64,000 nucleotides of DNA, taken from positions 3,410,001-3,474,000 of the forward strand of contig CM074764.1 in assembly GCA_037355855.1 (NCBI GenBank), written 5' to 3'. The translations under genes were made by a program, and so were the position numbers. The first letter of the stretch is position 1. Every line of letters begins with the position of its first letter. This stretch comes from Pseudo-nitzschia pungens (lineage: Eukaryota > Bacillariophyta > Bacillariophyceae > Bacillariales > Bacillariaceae). Of the stretch, positions 1-10,419 are shown piece by piece. Under the pieces are notes generated by a model. That model had not been told where the DNA came from and made no database searches. It worked only from the letters and a program-made list of their open reading frames with translations.

Positions 1-792
1 GCTAGAGCTGTGTGCTAAATGGTTAGCAACAGGCTTAGCAGCAGGCTTAGCAACAGGCTTAGCAACAGGCTTAGCAGCAGACCTATCCTGTATAGTATGG
101 ATGCTAGCAAAATTACTAGGGTCGCCGCGTACGATTTGTACCAATCGTACGTACCCCGAGTAAAGCACCTGTTATGGTGTAGCTAAATGCTACAGGGTTA
201 GGGTTGCTAATGCTACGAGATACTGATGGTGCTACATACCATAATATCATGCTAAGATACGATGCTACCGCCGGGGTCGGGTCATTGGTGTATAATATGT
301 ACCATGACCGGATACCCGGCCCAAACAGTTACCCAACGCGCTAGCATAAGTGAGCTAGCATACGATTGGATCGCTAATAATTAAGCGAAGCTTAATTAAG
401 CGGAGCTACGCTACGCTACTCCGATACGCTACCCGTAGAATACAGTACCAGAGCTACAGAGCTCTGTTATTATACGAGTTATCGGAGCGCTGTCACGATA
501 CAGAGCTGAGCGCTTTGGCTCAGCTCCTTTCACTCTTTCTTTTATGCTCTAAAATAAACACACCTATCATGCCCTCCTACCGATCGATTCCGATGTACCT
601 CTAGGGAAGTGCTTTGTATTGCTTGAGCGTATGCAATAGACCTTGAACAGTCCACTGTAGACTCACGATTTGCCAGGACTTTATGTATTATTATTGTTAA
701 GGCTTTTCCTTATTTACAGACCAGTACGAGTCGAACTTATCTACAAGTCGATTAAGTTCCCCGAAGACCGCTGACGAGCGGATATCAACGCA
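1..792 (+). repeat. 5' LTR of E1 (truncated by window start)
   Basis: This matches 8493-9296 base for base as far as I can read. The exception is one missing 12-bp unit in the AGGCTTAGCARC tandem tract near the start. It ends in ...ATATCAACGCA and is followed directly by the candidate primer-binding site. About 112 bp of the LTR start lie before the window. Confidence 0.9.
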
Positions 793-1754
793 GTTTATCA
801 GACCCACCGCTCGACCCACTTCTACGAACCGGGACGCCGGCTAGAGCGCGTGATGAAATCCAGCTGGCTGATCACCACTGGCATCCATGCCTACACTTGG
901 ATGTAAAACATCAGCTTATTGGACCAACGGCTGACATCGCGAGACCCCTGATGTTAATGGGGGGCCCTTCCCCAGCAGACAGACGCGCAAACCGACCGGA
1001 GCCCACACATCCACCTCTGGGGTCTATTGGTACAGAGTACAATAGCTGAGCATCATGGTGGCACCATGGAGGCTCGATCCGGTGGGGAAGGAGCAAGCAG
1101 GACGTGGAGAAAGCAGCGTCCATGATTCCCTGTTATTTTACAGGATTCAAGGGGACGTTTGCAACGGATGGAACCACACTGGAAAAAGAAAAGGCTTTCG
1201 TGGAGACAGACCACCACGTACTTTCCAGTGATGACAGTGTCCAGCAGAACAAGGACATGACGTCAGGACCATCCAACAAATGAGGCGCAGACAACCTCAA
1301 CGAGGCGCAGACAACCTCGAATCTGCTATACCATTGATTTTTTGATTTTAGCCAAGGGAATTTGGAATCGGACAAGCCAAGAACCCTGAGATCTGTCATA
1401 TCTCAAAATCAAATCGATTGGCCCAGAGCAGAAAGACCGAATAGAATTCTTCTTTTGGTCGTAATCAACCATCCAACCATCGAATCGGAACCATCGATGT
1501 GGATAGACGTCGGCATGAAACTGTTGACACGAAAGACGTCAACACGAAACTGTTGACATGAAAACGCTGACGTGATACCTTTTCTTTCGGAATTGTCGAT
1601 ACGGAACAATCGACAGCCCTCCGATCGATACGTAACCCTCTTCTTCTTTCGATCGACAATACTTCTCCGATCGAGGTGGAGACAGTCCCCACCACAAAAG
1701 AATTTGGAAACCGAAGCAAGTTAGTTACTCAGAGCAAGTCAAGCAAAGACAATC
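793..1754 (+). other. E1 5' leader with candidate primer-binding site
   Basis: The leader starts GTTTATCAGACCCACC directly after the LTR. The same start is found in E2 (reverse strand, 28283 downward). There is no TGG-type match to a tRNA 3' end. The complement contains CTGATAA, which has the shape of a 7-nt anticodon loop, so priming by a half-tRNA as in Drosophila copia is possible. The rest is shared with the E2 leader and holds short degenerate repeats (GTTGACACGAAA-like, CGATGGTT-like) at about 1490-1700. The small ORFs inside it do not look coding. Confidence 0.6.
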
Positions 1755-2654
1755 ATGACCAAGCAAACTAGAAGCCAAGCCGCTGCAGCCGCCGCCGGAG
1801 CCGGCGCTGCTGGAGATGTCCCTGCCGCCGACACTTCCCCAACTGCAGTCGCCGATGGAGCCGGCGCTACTGAAGGAGCTGTCCCTGGAGCCGGCGCTCC
1901 CCCGCCTGGAGTCGCTGGCGCTGCCGTTGTTGGAACGCTGCCCCCTGCCGGAGCGCCTGGAGTCCCTCCTGTTGGAGCGCCTGCCGCGTTTGGAGTCTCC
2001 AGGATCCAGCAAGGACCAAATCTTGATATCCAACCTCGATCTGAGATGATCCTGCTTGCTGCTACTGAGGAACTGAGAGCGATGCGCAACGAGAATGCAG
2101 CTCGGATTGCTGCTGAGGCTGCTGCTGATGCTGCCGCCGCTCGTGCTCCTGCTGCCGCTCCTGCAACTGCAGGAGCTATTCCTGATATCCTCCAAGCTGA
2201 TAGTATATACAGCGAAATCGACGACGACGGACGCATGTTCCCTCTACTGGACGAGATCATTGATCATGAGAAGGATGGATCCGCCGTCAGGAAGCCAGAT
2301 GCCACGATCACCAACAAGTACGGTCGTAAAGTTCCCAAGCCTACTACGAGAGGATGGCGATTGCTCGTTAGTTGGAGAGACGGAACTAAATCCTGGTGTA
2401 AGTTGAGTGATCTGAAAGAGTCCTTCCCTGTACATACCGCCGAGTACGCTGTATCCGCCAAGATTTCAGAACAGCCAGCGTTCCGATGGTGGATCCACCA
2501 CGTACTACGGAGGAAGAAGCGAATTCTCGAGGCCACCAAACGAAACAAGTACTGGGATAGGACACACAAGAAGACGGCAGCAGCGAAGACGACGGCAACA
2601 ACAGCAGGAACCAGGCTGCAAACAGAGAGTGATTTCATCATCCAGCCATTGTAA
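1755..2654 (+). CDS. Chimeric Gag N-terminus fused to integrase-RT linker (chromodomain-like), 299 aa
   Basis: This is the only intact ORF of E1. It starts at ATG in good context (ATCATGACC). Residues 1 to ~75 are Ala/Pro/Gly-rich and match the start of E2 Gag (27345 downward). Residues ~75-135 match the following E2 Gag Arg/Ala-rich helix region. From about residue 149 the protein jumps to the region that in E2 lies between integrase and reverse transcriptase (22640-22905). That block begins YSEIDDDGRMF and runs to KYWDRTHK. It includes an IIDH...WRLLVSW...W.KLSDLK pattern like a chromodomain. The last ~35 residues are Lys/Thr/Ala-rich and unique. Most of Gag and all of protease and integrase are skipped by the fusion. 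It may be a trans-acting or packaging-related Gag relic; its function is unknown. Confidence 0.7.
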   Translation: MTKQTRSQAAAAAAGAGAAGDVPAADTSPTAVADGAGATEGAVPGAGAPPPGVAGAAVVGTLPPAGAPGVPPVGAPAAFGVSRIQQGPNLDIQPRSEMILLAATEELRAMRNENAARIAAEAAADAAAARAPAAAPATAGAIPDILQADSIYSEIDDDGRMFPLLDEIIDHEKDGSAVRKPDATITNKYGRKVPKPTTRGWRLLVSWRDGTKSWCKLSDLKESFPVHTAEYAVSAKISEQPAFRWWIHHVLRRKKRILEATKRNKYWDRTHKKTAAAKTTATTAGTRLQTESDFIIQPL

Positions 2655-3499
2655 TTTTGCAGCCTGTATGTTTTCTAGACATCGAATCTGAGCGTTTATG
2701 ACGTTCGACGGCTGAAGCGCCTTTATGTTTGCAAGTATTTGCAAAATGTATCTCTGAAACTAACAACATCCTCAACAAGAAGCCCATCTTTGCTCGTAAT
2801 AGAAGAAAAAGTGTCATCGGTAGTGCCCGACGACCGATCTACGAGAAAGAAGACTGCCTTACAAGCGGACGCCCAAACCAGAACCCTGACGGATCGTCTC
2901 CCCTGAAACATTGATCTGTAACACTGATCCAGTATGCCCGCATGGATTGGTGTATTCCAACGGATCGATAGCAACGAATCGATAACAACGAATCGATAGC
3001 AACAAATCGATAGCAGCAGACGCTGGACGCGATTTGGCAAGACGCTAGACACGATTCGAAGCCGACCGAGTCTCTATACCTGAAGAACAGCGGGAACGAT
3101 GTTTACGTATGTCCTTGCGGCGAAAGAGCAGTAGCAGCAACAAGAGGACAACATCGATGCCCTGACAGGAGAGAAGCCTACAGTAGCCAAAAGGATTGGC
3201 GGGAGCAAAGGAACAAACGCAGCATGGACGTGTAGCGTAAAGCGCAGCTTGGACCCGCAGCGCATTGAAATTAAACAGGGCGTTAAACTGAAGGCGATCT
3301 AACGTAAGGGGCAAGAATGTGACGTCACAGCGCTCGTGACTTACAAGAATAGAGGATACAGAGTGGTAAATATGAGGATGACTGATACAAGATATGAGCA
3401 AGGGCAGCATGCTATGAGCGACAGCAATGACGCTCGTTGATAGACCTGCTACGATGTACTCTGTTAGGAGTGTAGCGCGGTCGATCCATTTCAGCACTG
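2655..3499 (+). other. E1 interior, no recognisable gene
   Basis: I see no E2-like protein match here. A short run of GAATCGATAACAAC-like units (about four copies) lies at about 2962-3017. Many short ORFs exist but none has matching sequence elsewhere in the window. Confidence 0.4.
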
Positions 3500-3895
3500 G
3501 TGTATAGGAATGTACCAGCACGATCTGCAACGCCTGCAGAAAGCAACTATGAGTTGGATAGTCACGCAGATACGACAGCTGCTGGTTGCAACATGATTTT
3601 ATTGGAAGTCCAAGTTACCTCCCATGTGGGTGTTCATCCCTTCTCTCCCGGATATGAACCAGTGAAGGACATTCAGATCGGGACGTGTTTCACATTGGGC
3701 AAGGTATGGTTGATTGATTTCCATGAGGCTTTATATTTCGGGGACAGGCTACAGCACAGCCTGATATGTCCCAACCACATTAGGGATGGTAACCACAACC
3801 GTGTGAACGAGACGTCGAGACAGCTTGATTCCAAGTTATCCCATACAATCCAGAGTACACTGCTGAAGATGGAGATGAAGAGGCCCCGACACTAG
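3500..3895 (+). pseudogene. E1 protease remnant
   Basis: The translation contains ELDSHADTTAAG followed by a stretch matching E2 (25345 downward): MILLE, VHPFSP, IQIGTC, WLIDFHEALYFGD and SLICPNHIRD. The motif is in the place of the copia aspartic protease active site, but with DSH rather than DSG/DTG, the same as in E2. The match stops near 3810 and the frame is lost before 3895. It is a dead fragment of the pol polyprotein. Confidence 0.75.
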
Positions 3896-4139
3896 ATATT
3901 AAGCTCCTGCTTAATGGTGTTGTTTCGGACGCCTCACGAGAAAGGAAATGCGGACCTGTGACCATGTAATTGCTACCAGGAATAAACCCCTATTCCCCCG
4001 ACTCGACCAAGTTTGTTTCTGCCGTACAGTAACAGCAGCAACAACAGACCAAGGTTAATACCCCGACAGGCAAAGTGCCTACAGCAGGAACCGAACCTAC
4101 ATCGATTGAGAACCAGCTCACGCTTGATGGGGTCGTACC

Positions 4140-4829
4140 CTATTTAAGCATGAGATGGCTACATGCGATCACGTCGTTGCAACCCGCGACTTTCCTTGGG
4201 ATCTGAAGAACAAGAAGTTCGAGCAAGCCGAAGAAGAGACGCCCATCGCGTCCGCGCCGACCAAGAAGTCCAACAAGCGCAAGCTGGAGCCCGTCGAAAC
4301 ACGGTCCAACTTCAGCCCCCATCTGTACGATAAGCCTCTTCGGAGCGACGAGCTGCTCCTACCACAGCATGATTGCTATGAGAAGTACAAGCTGCGGAGC
4401 CTTCAGCAACTCTGTACCCGCCGTGATCTGACCCCATGTGCGATCGCATCCGACTCTCGTCTGGATGCGCGGCTCCCTTCTCTCTTTTCGGGCGATTCCT
4501 TGAAGACTTGCGGGGACGATGTAGACGTGGATTCAGTACCAAGTCTTACAATCAACGCCCTGCATACCCCTCTGTACGAGCGCGCCTACACTGATGGACA
4601 CGAGCGCTTTGAATTGGATCCCCGTTGCAGTTCTCCTGTGCCTGTTATCCGTTTACAAGCATGTCCGATGGGACGATGCAGTCGAACCAGTCGATCCCGA
4701 GCTCCCTACGATCTCCAGACGACGGCAAGAGCAATGACGCTCTTTGATGGACCTGTATTCAGGACGCCCATCTGCCGTGAGTACATTGTACTAAGAACCA
4801 CTGCTGAAGAGCCAGTAAGCAGCGGATAG
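4140..4829 (+). pseudogene. E1 pol remnant, protease-integrase spacer
   Basis: The ORF 4155-4829 (224 aa) matches E2 polyprotein between protease and integrase. Examples are MATCDHVVATRDFPWD, VETRSNFSPHLYD, HDCYEKYKLRSLQQL and LDARLPSLF.SGDSLKTCGDDVD. It lacks an internal piece present in E2 (the stretch after QAEE) and loses the match after ~4680 (Leu-Gln-Ala-Cys). It has no enzymatic motif of its own and is not expected to be functional. Confidence 0.75.
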
Positions 4830-4984
4830 CGCAGGAGCGCAAGTACTAGTAGAAGACCAAGCAAGACACCGCATCAGACAGCGGGGACAGAATGGCGTGG
4901 TACTCCTGTTAGTACTACCAAGACCTATGGGGACTTGACCTCTTATGGCGTCCCCTGCTATCAACCCGCATACTGTCCCCTGTT

Positions 4985-5931
4985 ATGGATTGAACGACAG
5001 CCAGGGCTATGAGGAATTCATCCCTATCCACAGCAGGAGGCAAGCCGCTGATGGCCTGAAGATCCTTAGAACAGAGCAGAGCTCAGCATAGGGCATCTCA
5101 GCAGAAGCATTCGGAAGAAGACTGCCCGGAAGAGATCCCCCAAGCGACTTTGGGCATTCTGTGGTGAGCTTATTGCAGGTACCAGGCAAAGGACTGTCTC
5201 CAGTGATCCAGCATGCATGGAAAGGACAATACATTCCGGGCATCCCCCTGTACCAAGCACACGAGTAGTACGACTCCGTCTACTGGACGGATCTCTCTGA
5301 TGGTACAGAGAAGCTCGGACGCTGGCGTGGTCCATGTGGACGCATGTTTGGAGGTGATTGTCACCGGATCCTTAGTGAACCTGCACTGCCAGTAAGCACT
5401 AGTACTGTTAGAGCTGTCACCGAAGCAGAATGGATGACGTCAAGCAAGCAATGGACTCATTCGACCAAGCAGTTGAATCTAAGACCGGGGACAAGCTTGA
5501 GAACACTGATGTTCAGTTTCAAAAGGCATATCCCCAACTCCCAGAGGAACTATCTGAGAACCACCAGGATAGATGGCCAGACGATTCAGCTACCATAGCG
5601 GAGCCAGAAGCCCCTATTCCAGATGTGGATGAGCTCGTACCTGATTGGGATACCTACAATGAGTATATTGGAAGCAAGGTTACATTCAGCGAGGAGATGA
5701 ACGGCTCAAGTGCACCGTCAAGGTGAGAACATGTACAGTTCAGTTGATGACGAGGGCCGGATGTTCACCTTGCTGGATGAGATCATAGACCATGAAAAAG
5801 ATAAGATGGCAGTTACCAAGAAACGAGCCTGCAGACACAGAATGCTGTGGCTCACTGCCGATGCAAGACAATTGCGGGATGCAACCAACCTGAATGTGAC
5901 AGTGCTCCGCTTACCAGGATGCTTAGACTAA
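4985..5931 (+). pseudogene. E1 integrase C-terminal and linker remnant, several frames
   Basis: Read across frames, this matches the E2 integrase: EEFIPI near 5010, the RKKTARK..PKRLWAFC.GEL region near 5115-5175, YQAHE near 5255, and WTDLSDGTEKLGRW near 5290. The ORF 5430-5726 matches MDSFDQAVESKTGDK through YNEYIG. The ORF 5710-5931 starts a second, diverged copy of the linker block (YSSVDDEGRMFTLLDEIIDHEKD) also found at 2196-2570. The linker is therefore present twice in E1, once out of order. Multiple frameshifts make it non-functional. Confidence 0.75.
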
Positions 5932-7579
5932 CATATGATCACTTCAGCTACAGGGACGTGTGGTCTCTGTTAGAGGTGGAGTGCTGACGCTACAGCAAAG
6001 CATGCGTACGCTCATATGGTTGGAGCCGCCGCAAGTGAACTAAACAGTGATTCAGCTGAGGAGCCTTGCAAGAATCAAGCCTGTATATGTGGAATGATAC
6101 TGATACGGGGACATGCTGTCCCTGTTACAGGTTGATTACTAGTAGGCTGAACAATGGAAGCGCAACGAAGTTGCGTGCAACATGAAAGAGCAGAAGACGT
6201 TGCAAAGCAGGAATGCTCATGCGGAAGCTGAAGTGTTACGACACAACGACAACGCCCTGTTAAAAGCGCAACAGTGCTGCATGGAACAGACGATTGCAAA
6301 CAGCATCGAAGTTGACACGCGAACAGGCAGCTAGGCGAGCGCATGGTAAATGCTCGTATGGAATGTACGACCTAGCAGTGTCTCAGTCTTCGAATGACGC
6401 TGATTGATACAGTTACGAGGACACACTGTACGGAACCGCGACAAAGTGCGTGTAACAGAAGACTACGAACATCAACAGCGACGGCGCGTATCCCTTGTAT
6501 TCCAGTTATTCTGTGGATGACGCTGATTGCTATTGCTAATCGGATGTATTTCAGTTACTCCACTACGGATGATGCTGATTGCCACGACATATTGAATACG
6601 CCCGATTGAATATCTCCGCAGTGCCTGACGTACTTCGAACGGCGCTAACTGCTATGATCGATTGAATATATCGATTGAATGTATCGATTGAGTGTATCTA
6701 TCGAAGAATATTCAATTCAGCCCAGCGAAAGGATCGGACTATTCAGCCCAGAGACGCATCGAAACTGCTAAGGCAAGGAATATATGGTAAAGAATCTAAA
6801 TGTATTGCCTTGAAGCATGGTGTTGGATGCGACGATTACTTGACAAGATGAATACAGAACTGCTGTTCCGGGGACAACCAAACGATTGTTGGGCCGGTTG
6901 TCTTGTTACAGCGTGGTTTTGAACAATATATGATCTACAAATCAGGAGCTGCCGTTTGCAAAAGTATTGCGGGACGAGCAGCATGATTCGGATTGATGAT
7001 CTGACGACAAGCGACAAGCGATTCCACAAGAACGAGTGGAACAGTCACTATTGTAATGCTCTGGGGATGGTCGCTTGATCATGACTGAACAAACAACCAT
7101 TGAATGAACCGGTCGTCCTGTCACAGGAGCGGCGAGATTCGATACTGTACGACCGACGAATCAGAATATGATGTTCCGACGACAGCATTACAGGACAAGC
7201 AGCATGATTTGGGATAAACGATAACCGACAAAAGGTGACAAGCGATCCCATGCAGAATATTGTAACAGTTGCTCTGTTCCGGGGACCGCTTGCTCATAAT
7301 CGAACAAATGGACGAACGAAACGAATTGCAGTAGCAGCGCGCTTCGAATCTGGAATTATGCCCAAGCAGGACGCGAGCTGTACGAACAGCGGATACACAA
7401 GAACAGCTGAATCAACCTCTCAGCTGTGCCATGTTAACCACGATGAATGAACTGTCAGCAGCCAGTTCTGGGACCGGTGTGGTACAACTGTGATCTATTG
7501 TATGATCCATGCGAGTACCAAGTCCCTTTGATCTAGTTATTGAACCGGAAATCTTTATTCCGGGGACACAGAGCATGAG
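5932..7579 (+). other. E1 decayed interior with diverged direct repeats
   Basis: No protein match is seen. Two diverged copies of a ~120-bp block lie ~220 bp apart, starting near 6973 and 7193. Both carry GACRAGCAGCATGATT, then a GACAAGCGAT block, then a TTGTAAYRNT...CTGTTCCGGGGAC-like end. The motif TTCCGGGGAC or a near form recurs through this part of the element. Confidence 0.45.
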
Positions 7580-7849
7580 TTGCTTGTTATTTCTTTGGAT
7601 TTGGATCGGTATCTTGTATTACAGTGGTCCTACCAGGCTATGAGATTGTGGCGAAGACCGTTACAAGACCGAAGAGTCCATGCAACAAAAAGCACAACAG
7701 TGTTGCCTACCACGAGGAGCGTGAGGCTATTGCTGCTGGAACAATTCTGTGTCGCGAAGGAACCAGGCGAGAGCAACATTGCAGATTTATTCACTGAGTT
7801 GCTCAATGGTCCCATGTTGAAGAGCCACTGTGAGCGCCGCATTTGGTAG
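7580..7849 (+). pseudogene. E1 RNase H C-terminal remnant
   Basis: The last ~35 codons read CVAKEPGESNIADLFTELL and on to HCERRIW. They match the end of the E2 RT-RNase H protein (IAKEPGETNIADLFTKLL ... HCARCMW). The upstream part in other frames recalls NSVAYHKARESIAAGT of E2. The catalytic RNase H region itself is missing. The stop codon is at the same place as in E2, which marks the true 3' end of the element's coding part. Confidence 0.8.
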
Positions 7850-8380
7850 CTGTTAGCTGCATTATTCGGGGTACTTCGATCCCTGACAAGCAGCTCGGAC
7901 GCAGAAAAGTTTTTCTGATTACGATTTTCGGAACGCAGTCGATAGCGGATTCCGATTTCGAATTATGAGTCCTTCGATCATTACGGATTTCGATTACGAG
8001 TTCCGACCTTACCTTGTGTTATATATTGGGAGTCTCCGGTACACCGGTTCCGGGGACTATAAACTTGAAAGACAATAGGCTGATTGATCTGTCCTTGTAT
8101 GTGTCAAGGAATCGGACCAAGGGCAAAACGTCCTATGGTCCAACCCCCTCTTTTTTTTTTACTACGAATCAGCCGGGCCTCTGATAGAAGAAACTGCAAT
8201 ATTTGATGCAGTTTGACCTCTGACAAGTTATATGGACACATCCCTGAATTCTGTTACTATGATCCATCCAAGTGTCCTGGTACAACAAGCAAGAGTATTG
8301 GTGTTCCCCTGGGAGTATCTGTTTCCGGGGACCGGTATAGTTGCTGAGTACAGGACTACTGGTATGAATCACGGGGACTA
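7850..8380 (+). other. E1 3' untranslated region and polypurine-like tract
   Basis: This is similar in part to the E2 3' region (20467-21018): both have the CCGGTTCCGGGGACTATAAACTTGAAAG block and a run of T or A next to CATAGGACGTTTTGCCC. The bases just before the LTR are ATCACGGGGACTA, the same as in E2. This is the expected position of the polypurine tract. Confidence 0.55.
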
Positions 8381-9296
8381 TGAAGATATTCAAGGTGGTG
8401 CTATGATCTGTGCTAAGGCTCCTGTGTAGGAGAGTGTACTGGGGCTACAGGCAGCAGCCTCCAGTAACTGACTAACAGGTGCTGGGCTGAGTGCTAGAGC
8501 TGTGTGCTAAATGGTTAGCAACAGGCTTAGCAACAGGCTTAGCAGCAGGCTTAGCAACAGGCTTAGCAACAGGCTTAGCAGCAGACCTATCCTGTATAGT
8601 ATGGATGCTAGCAAAATTACTAGGGTCGCCGCGTACGATTTGTACCAATCGTACGTACCCCGAGTAAAGCACCTGTTATGGTGTAGCTAAATGCTACAGG
8701 GTTAGGGTTGCTAATGCTACGAGATACTGATGGTGCTACATACCATAATATCATGCTAAGATACGATGCTACCGCCGGGGTCGGGTCATTGGTGTATAAT
8801 ATGTACCATGACCGGATACCCGGCCCAAACAGTTACCCAACGCGCTAGCATAAGTGAGCTAGCATACGATTGGATCGCTAATAATTAAGCGAAGCTTAAT
8901 TAAGCGGAGCTACGCTACGCTACTCCGATACGCTACCCGTAGAATACAGTACCAGAGCTACAGAGCTCTGTTATTATACGAGTTATCGGAGCGCTGTCAC
9001 GATACAGAGCTGAGCGCTTTGGCTCAGCTCCTTTCACTCTTTCTTTTATGCTCTAAAATAAACACACCTATCATGCCCTCCTACCGATCGATTCCGATGT
9101 ACCTCTAGGGAAGTGCTTTGTATTGCTTGAGCGTATGCAATAGACCTTGAACAGTCCACTGTAGACTCACGATTTGCCAGGACTTTATGTATTATTATTG
9201 TTAAGGCTTTTCCTTATTTACAGACCAGTACGAGTCGAACTTATCTACAAGTCGATTAAGTTCCCCGAAGACCGCTGACGAGCGGATATCAACGCA
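8381..9296 (+). repeat. 3' LTR of E1 (916 bp)
   Basis: It starts TGAAGATATTC and ends ATATCAACGCA. It is inverted and diverged relative to the E2 LTRs (19559-20466). It holds a tandem 12-bp tract (AGGCTTAGCARC, about 8517-8586) with one more unit than the 5' copy. The ends were set by comparison with both E2 LTRs. Confidence 0.88.
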
Positions 9297-9585
9297 TTCA
9301 ATTCCCGTCAATCACAATTGCCTTTCATACAATTATCAAACAAAATCCCAAACATTTGTCTAAACCTAACTTAAAATCAACAAATATCATTGCCAAAAAC
9401 ATATAAAATGTCTAAAACCACGACCATTCGCGGCGTAACTTTTAGTACACAGATTCCTACCAGGTCTACATTTAAAAACAGCGAAAAGTCAGTTTTTAAC
9501 TTTCCCCCCTCTCTCACTCTCTCTCTTCTAACGAAGTAAGAGCTCTATTGTGACGGAGCTGATAATACTCGCAACTCCACTAATT
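9297..9585. repeat. Inverted repeat copy a (partner at 48176-48436)
   Basis: This block is the reverse complement of 48176-48436 at roughly 80-85% by eye. It includes the long shared piece TTGTCTAAACCTAACTTAAA and the piece TTCTAACGAAGTAAGAGCTC. It begins directly at the end of the E1 LTR. No coding content is seen. The two copies lie ~39 kb apart and in opposite directions around the inner TE cluster. Confidence 0.75.
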
Positions 9586-9929
9586 TTCCAGCACCATTGT
9601 AACACCCACCATCTCTCTACCGTCGTGAACACCCACCATCTCTGCTGGTAAGTTACCGTGCGTTCTTGCTCGAATCGATCGTTTGGAAAAAGCCAAATAA
9701 ATGAAATGAAATCTAATCCAATCCAATCCAATCCAATCCAATCCAATCCAATCCAATCCAATCCAATCCAATCCAATCCAACCACATCACATCACATCAC
9801 ATCACATCACAACCAAGAACGGAATCCATCCTCAAAAAGAAAGTAAACACCAGGAAAAAAGGAATCGCATTGTGTTGTTGCTGTATCATGTACTATGGGG
9901 TGTACACGTCCTCCATTGTTGCTGCTCGT

Positions 9930-9962
<33 letters not shown>

Positions 9963-10419
9963 CGGAACGGACCCCATTCATCACCGACTCTTTCACACCA
10001 CACCAGCATCCCACACCATCCCAACAACGCAACCACCACCGCTGTTTCGGTGCACCTCTACTAGGAACATCACGCTCGACGAACCAATGACATTCAACCC
10101 TGTAAGAAAATACTAGTATACTATACACGTATAATAAATATATATTATAATAATATTGACACCATCATAATATTATTATACTACAATATACAATATACGA
10201 TGGTTTTGCGATTGGTGTTTGTTACTCGTCGATGGATTGAAAGGAGCGAGCATCGGCTGTCTGTACAAGTTCGGTACTTCGCAAACTACCCAAGAATCGC
10301 TGTGATCCTGAAAATTCGTCGCCTCCCATTCAATCCGATCCGATCCGATCCCATTCTCTTCCAATCCGATCCATTCTCTTCCGATCCCATGCTATCCGAT
10401 CCCGTGCTGTCCATTCCGT
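9586..10419. repeat. Intergenic stretch with microsatellites downstream of the host gene
   Basis: AATCC pentamers run at about 9712-9780, followed by CATCA-type pentamers to 9809. A (CA)n tract is at about 9931-9958 and AT-rich DNA at 10100-10200. GATCC/CCATT-type repeats run at about 10330-10416, ending just past the stop codon of the tRNA-binding gene. This is the 3' flank of that minus-strand gene. ORFs here are low-complexity artefacts. Confidence 0.75.

Larger units (their letters stand above)
1..9296 (+). mobile_element. Copia-type LTR retrotransposon E1, non-autonomous, 5' end outside the window
   Basis: Two direct copies of a ~0.9-kb LTR (1-792 and 8381-9296) flank an interior that carries, in order: leader, chimeric gag ORF, protease remnant, integrase remnants and the last residues of RNase H. 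The pieces match the minus-strand element E2 (19559-35518) in protein sequence and in LTR ends, so E1 and E2 are one family. No reverse transcriptase core is recognisable. The LTR copies look identical apart from one extra 12-bp repeat unit on the right, which points to recent insertion of an already defective element. The left target-site duplication lies outside the window. Confidence 0.85.

Noticed and set aside
190..210. Telomere-like GTTAGGGTT in the E1 LTR (also near 20150 and 35200, reversed)
   Set aside because: Only one copy of the motif occurs each time, within the LTR; there is no telomeric array.
8472..8672. Small ORF with repeated PVAKPVAKPAAK
   Set aside because: It is the translation of the 12-bp LTR tract, not a lysine-rich host protein.
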